Shown here: piece after piece, positions 10,481 to 21,409 of the stretch
Layout: each line of letters begins with the position of its first letter
Numbering within the stretch: the stretch's first letter is position 1
Origin: Peromyscus leucopus
Taxonomy: Eukaryota > Chordata > Mammalia > Rodentia > Cricetidae
Reading direction: 5' to 3'
DNA length: 64,000 nt
Assembly (NCBI RefSeq): GCF_004664715.2
Contig: NC_051063.1
Coordinates: forward strand, 66,917,518-66,981,517
Translations under genes and position numbers: made by a program
Notes under the pieces: generated by a model
The model's input: the letters and a program-made list of their open reading frames with translations, nothing else
What the model was told of the DNA's origin: nothing
Database searches by the model: none

Positions 10481-11522
10481 ACGGTGCTGTTTGTTGCTGG
10501 CTGTGTTAATCCATAATATGAAATGGACCATGCTGTTCTGCTGGTCTGAGTTGCACTGACATGGTGTGGACCCTAGGCCAGATGTCAGTCACTGATTATT
10601 AATAAGTCCATAGTGGCTTGGGATGTGGTACACACCACCCCGTCAGCACTGTTGACTGGTGCTTATGAATGACTGATTAAATAGCTGATCTAGGTGAGGA
10701 TGTAGAAGGGCCTTCTGTTGAGCTGGTCCGGTTAGATGCTCCTGCACGAACACTGGGTATAAGAAGCTCCATCTAGGGCTTCCTGAACTTGAGGTATTCC
10801 GTGCTCACATGACAGGTTTCTGACCTAGAAGAGAATGTGTATCTTGACACAACAGAAAGGAACCAGCCTCTGGCCTTCAGAGTGAGACAGTCTAGGGCTG
10901 GCCTGTTCATCCAAGCCGTCCATACACACAGTCACCAGGTAAGGTCTTCTGTCTTCAATAGTGCTGTCATTTTGGGTCCTGGGCCCTAATGTCCAGACAC
11001 AGAGGTGAGTTTTGAATACAGACCTGTACTCTGTTAATGTGTCTGCTCACTTAGACCTTCATCAACTTATCCATAGATGAAGTACAAGCACCTTCTGCCC
11101 TGGCCACCCCTTCACCGAGCTGCTTGTGCTGGCCAAAGCACACATCTCCTTCGGCAGATGTTCCAGCTTGGGAGTGGCAAAAGGAGGGAAGAAGGCCTCT
11201 CCTGCTTCCTCGTGCTTCAGAGAAGCCTGTATAGATCTAGTCATTCCTTTTCTCAGTAAGTTTCACTTCCCTGTCCCTCAATGCCTGACAGCCATGGCCA
11301 TAACCCTGGTGGCACTGTCCTTGCCATTCCCTCTCCTTGGACCTTTTAACCCTGGAAACAGGTTCAAGGGAAAGTATTTGAAACGCTAAAATCTGCAAAC
11401 CTACGATCCTGAGCCACTCTCCAGAGAGTTAGATACTAGTGTTTCTTTCCCTCTTCTCTCTTCCATGGCCTCCTCACTGACCTTCTCTTCTGGCATTCAG
11501 CCCATGTCCCTACTGGGTGTCT
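10481..11522. other. Unassigned sequence
   Basis: No repeat, exon or RNA gene is recognised over this kilobase. Confidence 0.45.
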
Positions 11523-11772
11523 GAGAACTCCCAGGTGAATGTTATCTGTTCCCTGATATCTCTCCTTTGAGAACTCACAGGGTGAATGTTAACTGTTCCC
11601 TGGGGTCTCTTCTGTGTCTGGGAACTCATGGGGTCAATTTTACCTGTTCCCAGATGTCTCTCCTGTGTCTGGGAACTCCCAGGTGAATGTTAACTGCTCC
11701 CAGATGTCTCTCCCAAGTCTGGGAACTCCCAGGTGTGCATGTTAACTGTTCCCTAATGTCTTTCCTGTGTCT
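11523..11772. repeat. Minisatellite, five units of about 50 bp
   Basis: Units begin GAGAACTC or GGGAACTC at 11523, 11569, 11620, 11671 and 11721, giving periods of 46, 51, 51 and 50. Each contains 'gaatgttaactgttccc' (or a variant) and a TCTCTCCTGTGTCT-like tail. GGGAAC near the start and GTTCCC in the middle of a unit can pair, so each unit could form a short hairpin. Confidence 0.88.
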
Positions 11773-12547
11773 GGGACAGTTTTATATACATTCATGGATA
11801 ATGTCATGGCACCCCCAGAACACTGAATGGACACAGTGACCATGAAAGACCAACAGTGAGGACACCAAGCACCTCAAAAGTGACCACAGGGGCTGGATTT
11901 AAGGTGACACCAGGACTAAGGCTTGATTGAGCCCTGCTTTACTTTCTATCCTGCGGAACACACAGCAACAAGAAGGCTGGAGTTAGTCAGGATGATGGCA
12001 GGACCACCAAGGTTTGCAGCTGGCTAACTTTCTGTCCTGCTGGACTCTAGAATAACTACCTAATGGTTCTTACTCTTACATATCAACCACAGACTGCAAG
12101 CACCTGAGTTAGCCACCCTTGGAGGCCAAAGGACTTTGTTTACATTTATAAATTTTAATTTAAATTAGTAATATTTTTCCATAAGATCGGGCATGTCATT
12201 GAGAAACCTTTGCTTGGGAGATGGTTTTCCTTCCTGAAATTGATCCATCCTTAAAAGCTATTGTTGACACAAGGGAATGGAGAGCTGACCTGACGTAGAT
12301 GGATGCTTAAATATCCCTTCACCTTTCAGTCTCCCCTTCATGCTCAAATTTTTTAAGTAAAAATACAAAAGAATCAAGCATTATGATGAATGGAAAATCA
12401 TTTCTATTCTTTGAAGCCAGTATAACTAGTTTAAGAAATGAGATATGATCGCTTAACTTAAACAGCATTACCACAGAGTTGTGTATTAAATAATAAACAC
12501 TTGATATGAACAAATGTGGTTCAATCACAACAAAACTGCCAAGTAGG
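11773..12547. other. Unassigned sequence
   Basis: Nothing recognised. The 117-codon minus-strand frame that ends here overlaps a SINE and has no recognisable domain. Confidence 0.45.
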
Positions 12548-12700
12548 GGCCAGTGTTTGGCTAAGCAGGCAATGGTGCTTGCAACCAAGCCTAATGACAT
12601 GAGTTTGATTCCTAGGACCCAGGAGGTTGGAAAGAGAGACTTGACTCCCACAAGTTGTCTTCTGACCTCCATTTGTATATATTGATAGACACAGATGGAC
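12548..12700 (+). mobile_element. B2/B3-type tRNA-derived SINE
   Basis: A tRNA-derived head ('ggcaatggtgcttgcaacc', 'gagtttgattcctaggaccc') is followed by 'cccacaagttgtcttctgac', typical of the B2/B3 group. It leads into a GA array rather than the usual CA tail. Confidence 0.6.
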
Positions 12701-12725
12701 AGAGAGAGAGAGAGAGGGAGGGAGG

Positions 12726-12777
<52 letters not shown>

Positions 12778-12802
12778 AAAATCAATTAATTAATTAATTA
12801 AA
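12701..12802. repeat. (GA)n array followed by (TTAA)n
   Basis: About 77 bp of near-perfect GA with an internal GGGA interruption is followed by four to five TTAA units (to 12802). It forms the 3' tail of the preceding SINE. Confidence 0.9.
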
Positions 12803-13302
12803 CTTTAAAATTTGGGAAGTAACCATGCTTGTAATGTTTTTGTACCACAGAAATAATCTTTACACATGAGTAAATTTCATCAAGAAAAACTGTCTGAAAT
12901 TTGTTATTTCTACTCTCACTCACAGCAAGAATATAGGAAACTGTAAAGAACTATGTTCAAGCGAGAAGGAAAAGCCAGATAAACCATATGTCAGACTTTC
13001 CCTGGAGCTGTCTAATGCTCAGGTCACAGGGAAACTAAGAAGCCTGAAGTGCCACCAAGGAGCACCAAGACATGGTAGAAAATACACAGGAAGGAGGCTG
13101 CTATGTGTAAAGACAAAAACAAATAGGCAAAAAAGCTCAGCAATTTCTGAAATCCAGCACTGGTCTCCATGTCAAATGTACTGTCTGGGGCCCTAGACAT
13201 GGCTTAGGGGGGCTTATAAGAAAGGCAATCCTGGATGAAAGAGAGAGCTAGGTAGCTACAAGGGCAAGCACAGAGTTCAGACACAGATCCACCACCGTGC
13301 CT
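12803..13302. other. Unassigned sequence
   Basis: Nothing recognised over 500 bp. Confidence 0.4.
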
Positions 13303-13463
13303 GTGTTAAGTACTTTCTCATTGCTGTGACCAGGTAACTGACAGAACAACCCAAGAGAGAAGTGGCTTGTTTGGCCTTGGACTTTCAGAAGGTTTGGTCC
13401 ATGCTGTCTTTGCCCCATGTGCTTGCATTTTACTAACCTCCGAGTTGCTGTGGAACAATTTTT
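13303..13463 (-). mobile_element. Fragment of rodent LTR (first part), antisense
   Basis: 'tactttctcattgctgtgacc' with 'agagagaagtggcttgtttgg' matches the antisense 3' part of the TATA/AATAAA-bearing LTR family seen at 37550 and 38555. A piece resembling the other end ('caggcaagttgacagtcaag') lies at about 13835-13860, after the next LTR. Confidence 0.45.
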
Positions 13464-13819
13464 TGTACACAATGAATATGTATTACACTCATTTGCTAAT
13501 ATAAAGCTGGTTGGCTGATAGCTGGGCAGGAAGAGATTGAGAGAAAGAGCCAGACTAGGAGAATTCTAAGAGGACGAAGCACAGTTAGAGAGTTGCTGGC
13601 AAACACAGAGAATGTTTTTGCTGTATTGAGATGAAAATGCTGTATTGAGAAAAGGAACCAAGCCATGGTGGCTAAACATAGATATGAATTATGGGTTAAT
13701 TTAAATGTGAGAGTTGACTAGTAACAAGCCTGAGCTACTGGCCAAGCATTTATAATTCATATTCAGCCTGAGTAGTTTATTCAGAACTGGGCAATCGGGA
13801 CAAGAAACATCTGTCTTCA
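13464..13819 (+). mobile_element. LTR, ERVK-like, plus strand
   Basis: It begins TGTACACAATGAATATG and contains 'agctgggcaggaagag', 'tgggttaatttaa', 'gagttgactagtaacaagcc' and 'gaaacatctgtcttca' near the end. The layout parallels the LTRs at 4408 and 5007. No convincing target duplication was found, so the ends are approximate. It appears to split an older antisense LTR. Confidence 0.5.
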
Positions 13820-13860
13820 TTGGGTCAGCTCTCAATCCAGGCAAGTTGACAGTCAAGATC

Positions 13861-15699
13861 ATCGCACTACTCAGCCCTCTACCTCACGACACAAAAGTCT
13901 TTGATCCATGACCAATGAGTAACCAAACATCTAATGAACTGAAAAAACCTGGAAGCTAACCTTTGTGAGATTAAGGGGAGGGCAAGAAGACATGTGAGGC
14001 CCAGGATCCCACACTGAAGCCGAGGAGGGGACTACTGTCTCTGGAGAGGTAGAGAGAAGGAATCTGCCACCGGAGTTTGAGCATCATCTCAGAGAAGAGC
14101 AGTAATTGTGTAGGCTCAGGTGCAAAGAGGATAAAGCTGGACCAAACCAGAGGGAGCCCATCCCTCACTTGGAGCTTAGAAGCAAGCCACAGGCCACAGC
14201 ATCTACCTGGGAGAAAATCTGAGGTGAAGTGTATACACACATTCATAGCTGAGACCTAAGCATGGAACACCCCGGCCCTGTCAGCCACCCAGACTAACAA
14301 CAGTCACTGCAAGAAGAATTAGAGGCTGTACAGTTACAGTTACCATCAGAGTGGATAGGCTTTAGGATCTGGTTAGAAAGGTGGGCTGGCATGCAAGGGC
14401 ATATGGACAGTTTAAGCAGAGCAATGAACACGCCCCTCTGTGCCACCTCCCCCTGCCTTGCTCATGCTGGCATGCTAAGAGTTTATGCTTTGGCCCCCAA
14501 ATCCTCCAGGAGCCAACCAAGCACATTTCTTAAGCTATGATAAGCCCAGGTGGGATGCGATGCCTGCTGCTCATTTCCCTCTCCTGTCTGGTGTCCCCCA
14601 CACATAGCATCTGCCCTCTTTAGCCACAGTCTCGTGGGAAATGGAATATATCACTTAGTCATTAACAGATGAAGGAATGTCAGTAAAAAACAGTCACTCT
14701 TCAAAGGTGGGGACAACCTGGAACCACAGAAGGCAGTCGCCCCAGTCAAAGCATCTGAAACAGCAGGAAGACCACAAAGGATGTGGAAGTCAGCATCCTT
14801 TGCCAGAGCAGGATTGTTGAAGCAAAGAACATTAAAGAATGCCTCAGAATGCAGAACACGAGAAGGCGGGGAGTTGCCATAGCCAGACTCCACAGTTCTT
14901 ACACCGAGTTTAAGAAAATTTTGTGGAATATATTTGACTGTTTTAAATATGACAGACAATAAATGTCCGAGCTATCACCCCGAATTTATATTCATTTAAA
15001 GAAAGATCTCATTTCATGTGTGATGAAAACCTTCACAAACCATACCCAACAATCTAACCAAACATGTAAGAAGTAGAAAACATCCCTTATGGGTCACCTG
15101 CCATGAGTTAGAAGTCATGGGTGTAAACCTCACTCTGTCCACACAATCCTGGAAAGCACAAGGCCTTATTTCTAAATATAGAAGTTAAGAAAATGTAATC
15201 CCAGTGTTATGTAGTTGTTCATCTCTCATTGGTAACATCCTGGAGAGTCTCAGAGTCCAGGGTGGACATCGAGGTATTACTATGTAAGAAATCAAGGGCA
15301 CACACCTGATAAATATTGAGAAAATACCCTCCAAAGCAGACATTAATGCACTGCTTACAGGATTAAAATGAGGCATGGCAGAGAGCTACCTTCAGAGACC
15401 ACGGAATTGTAAATGGCCTCAGAAGAAAATTCACAAATGGGTCAGATGAAGATTAGCCGTGAAGTGGAAGAGTCGCTCCCCAGCAAGCAGGATTACACTC
15501 AGACACAGAACTCAAAGAATTTGTTTTGGAAGCAAAGCTTCCAAAACACTCAAATGGGTCAAGGTCTCAGCACACTCAGGGATAAAATGGTTTGGCTCAA
15601 TGAGATTCCCATGAAGAACCACGGCATGTAAACTTGAAGGTGGCAGAGGCAGGGCCCAACCATTAAATGCATGTCCATCCAACTGATTTTCAAATTGCA
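13861..15699. other. Unassigned sequence
   Basis: No repeat or gene is recognised. Open frames on both strands are under 105 codons with no domain. A weak MIR-like patch may exist near 15120-15190. Confidence 0.4.
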
Positions 15700-16330
15700 A
15701 GAGTAAAAATAAAAACATCTGAAACTGAAATGACATCTTGAAAATGAACAACCTCACTGTGGAAGCTTATGGGAAATGGAGGTTCCTCCAAAGATGTCAC
15801 CTACAGGAAGCCATGGAAAGGCTCTTCCAGGTTCCTTCTACCTATGTGCCACCCTTGTTGTCTTCCACTGAAGACTCTGGTCTGGGCTCTCTTGGGTTGG
15901 AGACTATGTCTTCAACAGTTACTGTGGGGATAAAAGATGAACCCACAATCCTTGGGATACTGGGGATGGGCTGAACCTAACAGGGCAAACATCTAATCCT
16001 GCAGCTCCATGTCCAGAATCTGGAACATGAAAGAATCATCCTGGCTTCAAAGGAAGACTTGATCAGCCCTGCCTCCCAAGTGCTGCTCCCTGTAGAATGC
16101 ATAGGCTTCCTTCTTGGGCTGGCTCCAGTCTGTTCCTCAGTAAATGTCTCATGGTCCTGGTCTCCCAAACACACTAGAAGCTCCATTGCAACCAAGTCCC
16201 ACCTTCACAGCCTCACACAACGGCTTCTTGGACCCCTTCCTGCAGAGACTCCAACCCTGACACACATTGCCTGGCCTCAGTGGTTTTCTAGAACCTTAGC
16301 ACAAGCCACCATCAGCCCTGACTAAATCAG
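15700..16330. mobile_element. Noncoding internal-type fragment of a rodent LTR element
   Basis: The stretch 'gtcccaccttcacagcctcac', 'ttggaccccttcctgcag' and 'acattgcctggcctcagtgg' matches the noncoding internal region of a rodent LTR retrotransposon family also represented at 19285-20490. No LTR is identifiable directly beside it. Confidence 0.4.
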
Positions 16331-17610
16331 TATACACGTCTGGTCAATAAGTAAGACATGGAGTCTTGTACCCTTATATTGAGGCATGAAGTTCTATTTA
16401 TCCTCTGGGAAGCTTTATTTTCTATTCCAGCTAATATAATAAAGAGTTTAAGGTGGGAGACTCTCTAGGATGTCTGAGGTTCTGATCTAAAAAGTCTACT
16501 CCAATCACACAGCAGTACTTCTAGGAATAGAAAAATAACAATAATGGATAGTCTTGGTTTCACGTTGTACTTTATGAATCTTATGAAGTCCATGAATTAA
16601 AGAGAAATGTGGAATTAAATGAATGCAAGCAAAGGCTGGGGCACGCGAAAGATAAAGCTGATGTGTCAGTGTGAGTGGATTATAAGACTGGATCATCTAA
16701 TTTGACTGAACATTCTACTATAGTCTTTATGAAGTCATGCCCCCAAACACGAACATTTGTCACAAAATCCAAAAGGAGTCTAAGAGTGTGCTGAACATTC
16801 ACAGGCATCAAGATCAAAACACTGTTTCCACTGACCACATACATGATGCTCTGGGAAGATTTTTCACTGCCTGCCTGAAAATGGATGAGTTTAGCATTCT
16901 TCCGTAGACATGCTACTCAGTGTTAAAACACAGCTCTCTTGATAGCATTTTAGACATGATAATAGTGCTGAGCCAATAGTGCATTTGAAAGGTCATTCTG
17001 CATTATGAGTGAAGCCTAGAACATCTGGAAAGTTGAGCTGACCTTGTGACCTTGAACCTCTCTCCATGCATTTCCTTCAATTTCTCCCTTCACAGGAACT
17101 GTACAGCAAGTCGTTGAAACTCATGCATTTCTGCGATCGTTTACAGTCACCAGCTCAGTGTGATCAAGTTCACACCCAACGCTCCTCAGTAACTCATGGT
17201 TAAATGTCGGGGACTATTCTGTAAATGTGCCTCACTCGACTGCCATATTAGAAACCATCATTCATCTTTTAGGAATCCTGGGCTGGTTTCTGTGGAGACG
17301 TCATTATTTCTTCTCTTTTTCCAGATTCCCTCTTCTCTCCTCAGCACAGCTTGTCCTTTATTTTCCCCAATGATGCTCTGGTGTTCTCCCTGACCAAGCC
17401 AGTCCACCGGAGGGTTCCCCATTTCCCTGCACCTGGACCCCTTCCCTTATCTTTAGGTCACAGGTTTGACTCCTTGCAGCTTCCTCTAGAGCCAGCAGAG
17501 ACACCTCGAGCTCAACACAACTCAGACGAAGCTGCACTCTCCCCTCTTCCTCACACAGGTATACTTCCAGCCAGTGACCCAAACCACCTATGAGGGATTG
17601 CTGCTGAATG
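16331..17610. other. Unassigned sequence
   Basis: Nothing recognised over about 1.3 kb before the TG-rich block. Confidence 0.4.
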
Positions 17611-17614
17611 CTCC

Positions 17615-18012
17615 CATTGTAAGTGTATGTGTGGGTATGTGTGGGTGTGTGTATGAGTATGTGTGAGTGTGTAAGTGTGTATGTGAATATATGTGTGAGT
17701 GTATGAGCATGTGAGTGTGTGTGAGTATATGCACATGTGTGTGTGAGTGCGTGTGTGTGTATATGTGTGTGAATGTGTATATGTGTACATGTGTATGAGT
17801 GTATGTATATGTGTGAGTGTGTGAGTATGTGTGTGAGTGTATATGTATGAGTGTGTGTGTGTGTGTGCATGAGTGTATGTATGTGTGAGTATATGTGTGT
17901 ATGTGTGTGTGTGTGAGTGTATATGCATGTGTGTGAGTGGGTGTGTGTCTGTGAGTGAATGCATATGTGTGAGTGTGTGTGAGTGTGTGTGTATGTGGTG
18001 TGTGTGTACATG
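17615..18012. repeat. 400-bp imperfect TG-rich array
   Basis: TG dinucleotides are interspersed with GA, TA and CA steps (blocks such as TGTGAGTGTGTATG). The minus strand is open in several frames and encodes His-Thr or Ser-His runs up to 232 codons, which is an artefact of period-2 composition. It lies at the tail side of the adjacent minus-strand SINE and probably grew from that tail. Confidence 0.92.
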
Positions 18013-18014
18013 AA

Positions 18015-18245
18015 CCTGTATGTATGAAAGCCAGAAGTTTCTTTATTGTGTTCCACATATTTTTTTTAAAATAAGGTCTCTCAGTGAACCTTGCGTCACC
18101 GTTTTAGGTAGATTGGCTCCCCTGGGGTTACAGGCACACACAACTGTTAAGCTTTTGTTGTGTGAGTACAGAGACCTGCACTCAGGTTTACATGCTTACA
18201 CAATAGGAACTTTACCATTGAGCCACCTCCTGGACTCCATCCACT
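18015..18245 (-). mobile_element. B4-class composite SINE, minus strand
   Basis: Reversed landmarks are 'aataaggtctctcagtgaacc', 'ggggttacaggcacacac' and a terminal 'attgagccacctcctgga', the antisense of a tRNA-like head. The orientation places its CA-rich tail in the TG block at 17615-18012. Confidence 0.65.
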
Positions 18246-18927
18246 ATCACAGGACTAATTTCACTGAGGTCAATCCTGACACTCTTGGTTAACTTTCATT
18301 TTCTTTCTGCATCAGTGACTGTAAGAGAAAGCTGTTGTCGCTTGCAGACATACTAGCCTTGTGACACTGGAGATGTCCTTCTCAGCAGATCATGAACAGT
18401 GTATTCCAGGGGAGGATGCTCTTTCCTGCTCATTTAGTGACATCCAGAAGAGGCCACCATGGGATGCATTTGTAACATGTTTGAACAAAGGTCTAAAAGA
18501 TACGCAAAAAACAAAAACAGGGAGGCTGGGGTTGCATCACTTGCACATTTTACTTACACAAATTTCTGTCTGTGGTACCATAGTGACTCCTATGGCCGTC
18601 TCTGTCTTCCCAAGCTTGGGGTCCACAGTTTGTCATGTGGACATCATCTTGATACAAGAACGCTGGTTATTGGTGGTTTTCAGCTTAGTTCATTTTTAGA
18701 ATGAGTGGTGGCTACAGTTTTGCATTTGCCTCATCTGTCCAGGGCCAATGGCTCTGTGTAATTCTGATTGTGTGGTGTGTGTTCCATCCCCTCTCAACTA
18801 GATTCCTTTTGACTCACCAACATGAGGTTCACAATGACTTTGCCATTAAAACACTGTCTCATATCTAAAATTCAATTACATTGTCTCCTTTTTTTTACAT
18901 TGTACCTAAGTTAGTCTATACACAGTT
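18246..18927. other. Unassigned sequence
   Basis: Nothing recognised; the 112-codon plus-strand frame has no recognisable domain. Confidence 0.4.
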
Positions 18928-19284
18928 TGTCTTGATTTCTTTTCCTGTTGCTGTGCCAACATACTCTAACAAAAGCAACTTAGGGAGAAGGGTCAATTTA
19001 ACTCACCATTCATGGTGAGGCAGTCTAAGCAGCAGGAGCCTGAGGCAGCTGGTCACATGGCATCCATCATCTGTAAACAAAGGATAAATGCAAGCTAGAG
19101 CTCAGTCCACTTCCTTCATTTTTTGGTTGTCCAGGAGCCCCTGCCCATGGGATAGCCCCACCCACAGTCAAGATGGATCTTTTCAAAGCAACTAATGTAA
19201 TCAATATCGTGACCCTCTGGAGAACTGTCTCAAAGTTCTCAACTCTAAATTCTGCCAAGTTGGCATTTAACATTAACTATCATA
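18928..19284 (-). mobile_element. Rodent LTR, minus strand
   Basis: It starts TGTCTTGATTTCTTTTC, continues 'ctgttgctgtgccaac' and ends near 'attctgccaagttggcattt'. This is the antisense form of the family whose sense copy is at 20497-20904. No clear target duplication. Confidence 0.6.
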
Positions 19285-20490
19285 ACCCCATCCCTTGTCA
19301 ACTTGACACCCAAAAGTATCCCTTTGAAGCTGTAACCCTCCAGTCCTTGTTCCCATAGACTCAATTGCTGTTATAAAATCCTTTCAATCCAATTTTAGTA
19401 ATAGTCTAATAGTCTTTGATAATCCTGACTCTTGAAAAGACCAAAGTTTTTTCACTGTGGGTTCCTATAAAATGAAAACCAAGTTCATACTTACAACATA
19501 TAAAGGTATGAAGTAAACACTCATTATTCCAAAATGGAAGGACCAGGGCATAACAAGGAACAATCAGACCAAAGCAATACCAAAACCCTCCAGGAAAAAC
19601 CTGAAATGTTGCAACTTGGTGTCTGGTATCTGAGGTTCATGATAACACTGACTGAACTCCAAAGTGCTTGGGTAGCCCTACCCCTGCAGCTCTGCCCCAG
19701 CAGCACACTGAGCCTCTCTTGGAGCAGCCCCATCTCATGCCTGCAGCTTTTCTCAGTGGACATCCCATGGTCCTGACACCTTCAGTATACTAGAGTCACA
19801 GTGGTGTATCAGTGACCACATGCATACAGCTTAAGCTTAACCTCCATAGCCTCACAGAATGGACTCTGGGGGCCTCTTTGCCAGAACTCCAACCCTTCTA
19901 TACACTGACTGCATGGCTTCAGCTTCTCTCCACGACCCTTCAATCTTGCAACTTTCGTACCTTCAAAACCAATACCATATGGGTGCTGCTGCTAATCTCT
20001 GTCACCAGCTCAGCGTGGAACTTGGACCCCTCAGAGCACAGTGGTGTATCAGTGACCATATGCTGACCCTGGAAAAACATTTTCCTAAGCAGTTGCTTTT
20101 GAGAAGCAGGTAACTGCTTCAGCCTAGGCTTTATGCTTTTAAATAAATTTGGATGTTCATGAGCTAAAGATTCTAACAGATGGGATTTTGCCAACAATAC
20201 ACCTTTCTCATTGTCCCAAGGGAGGAATAGCATGTTCTCTTCAGTGGTGCTGATCTCTTTAACAGTCACAGCTACTTTCTCAGTCCCAACCTGAATTCCC
20301 TCCTACCTTAAAATTTTTCACTGCCAAACAAACTAACCCATTATCTCAATTCTGCTTTAAACTCAATTTTTCTTAAGCTCTAGGGAGAGGGTTCACTTTA
20401 GGAAGAAGTTTCTGGATAGATTTTTTTTTCATTGTCTCCTCCTTCATGCTCTCAGTTCTATTTATAGCATTATATATTTATAATACTAGC
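19285..20490. mobile_element. Noncoding internal-type region of a rodent LTR element
   Basis: It begins 'cttgtcaacttgacaccc' directly after the LTR, as in rodent MaLR-size elements. Internal landmarks are 'cttcaatcttgcaacttt' and 'ttcaaaaccaatacc'. It contains two copies of an 'agcacagtggtgtatcagtgacca'-like phrase at about 19798 and 20036. It has no coding capacity. The identification is from pattern memory and is tentative. Confidence 0.4.
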
Positions 20491-20496
20491 CTGGAT

Positions 20497-20904
20497 TGGC
20501 TAGTGTTAATGATCAACTTGACATAATCTAGAATCACATGGAAAGAATATCTCAATGAGAGATCCTTAGAGCAGATTTGCCTGTGGGCAGTTCTACAGAG
20601 GATTTGTCCTGATTATATTCTTTGAGGTAGGAAGGCCTGACCATTGTGGGCAGCACCATTCTCTGGGTTTAGCCTCTGGGGTGTATAAATAAATGTAGAG
20701 AGGAGCTGAGCACAGGTAAGTGTAAATGCATTCCTTTTCTCTCAACTCTTGCCTGGATGTGACTCAGCCAGCTCCCTCAAGCTCTCTGATGCTGTGATGG
20801 ACTGGAGCCTGGAACTGTGTGCTGAAATAAAATCTTCTCCCTCAAGTTGCTTTCTGTCCTGGTATCTTATCAGCACACACTGCAACTGAAACCCAACTAG
20901 CACA
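20497..20904 (+). mobile_element. Rodent LTR with TATA box, splice-donor consensus and poly(A) signal
   Basis: It starts TGGCTAGTGTTAATG and ends AACTAGCACA. It has TATAAATA at 20684-20691, a perfect splice-donor consensus CAGGTAAGT at 20713-20721, and AATAAA at 20826-20831 followed by 'ctccctcaagttgc'. Motif order (TATA, then AATAAA, then a CA end) fits an LTR in sense orientation. No target duplication was seen, and it faces the opposite way to the LTR at 18928-19284, so the pair does not form a simple full-length element. Confidence 0.65.
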
Positions 20905-21170
20905 AGGCCCTTTCTGCATTCTCCCTGGGTCTCGGTTTAGCAAATGGTCATTCAGAAGGGAACACTTCCTAGAAGACCAGGCCACACACGCAGGGATGGG
21001 GTTCTGCTCACAGCTGCTCCTGCCCCTCTGCTCCCCACCACTACCCACTGGAGGCAGCACCACACCATGCATCAAGCCCTCACACCTCAGGGTAAAAGCA
21101 GATAGAAGAGAAATAAATGGCTATAGTAGCCAAATCAAAAACAAAATAACTGTACTCACACTGTTAACCT

Positions 21171-21172
<2 letters not shown>
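20905..21172. other. Unassigned sequence
   Basis: Nothing recognised. Confidence 0.4.
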
Positions 21173-21225
<53 letters not shown>

Positions 21226-21409
21226 CATATAGCACATACACACATACATATCATATAGCACACACATATATATCATATAGCACACACACATACATATCTT
21301 ATAGTACACACATACATACATATTCTATAGCAAACACACACATACATATCATATAGCACACACACATACATACATATCATATAGGACACACACACATGTC
21401 ATATAGCAA
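21173..21409. repeat. (CA)n evolving into a longer-period array
   Basis: A pure CA block (about 21173-21212) passes into about six repeats of a 25-35 bp unit containing 'catatcatatagcacacaca'. It shows a dinucleotide repeat giving rise to a minisatellite. Confidence 0.92.

Noticed and set aside
17358..18058. Minus-strand frames up to 232 codons rich in His and Thr
   Set aside because: They are translations of the TG-rich array. The same composition is open in more than one frame, and there is no other coding evidence.
21173..21409. Regularly spaced repeats resembling a CRISPR array
   Set aside because: It is a eukaryotic CA-derived array; the units lack unique spacers and the sequence is clearly from a rodent genome.
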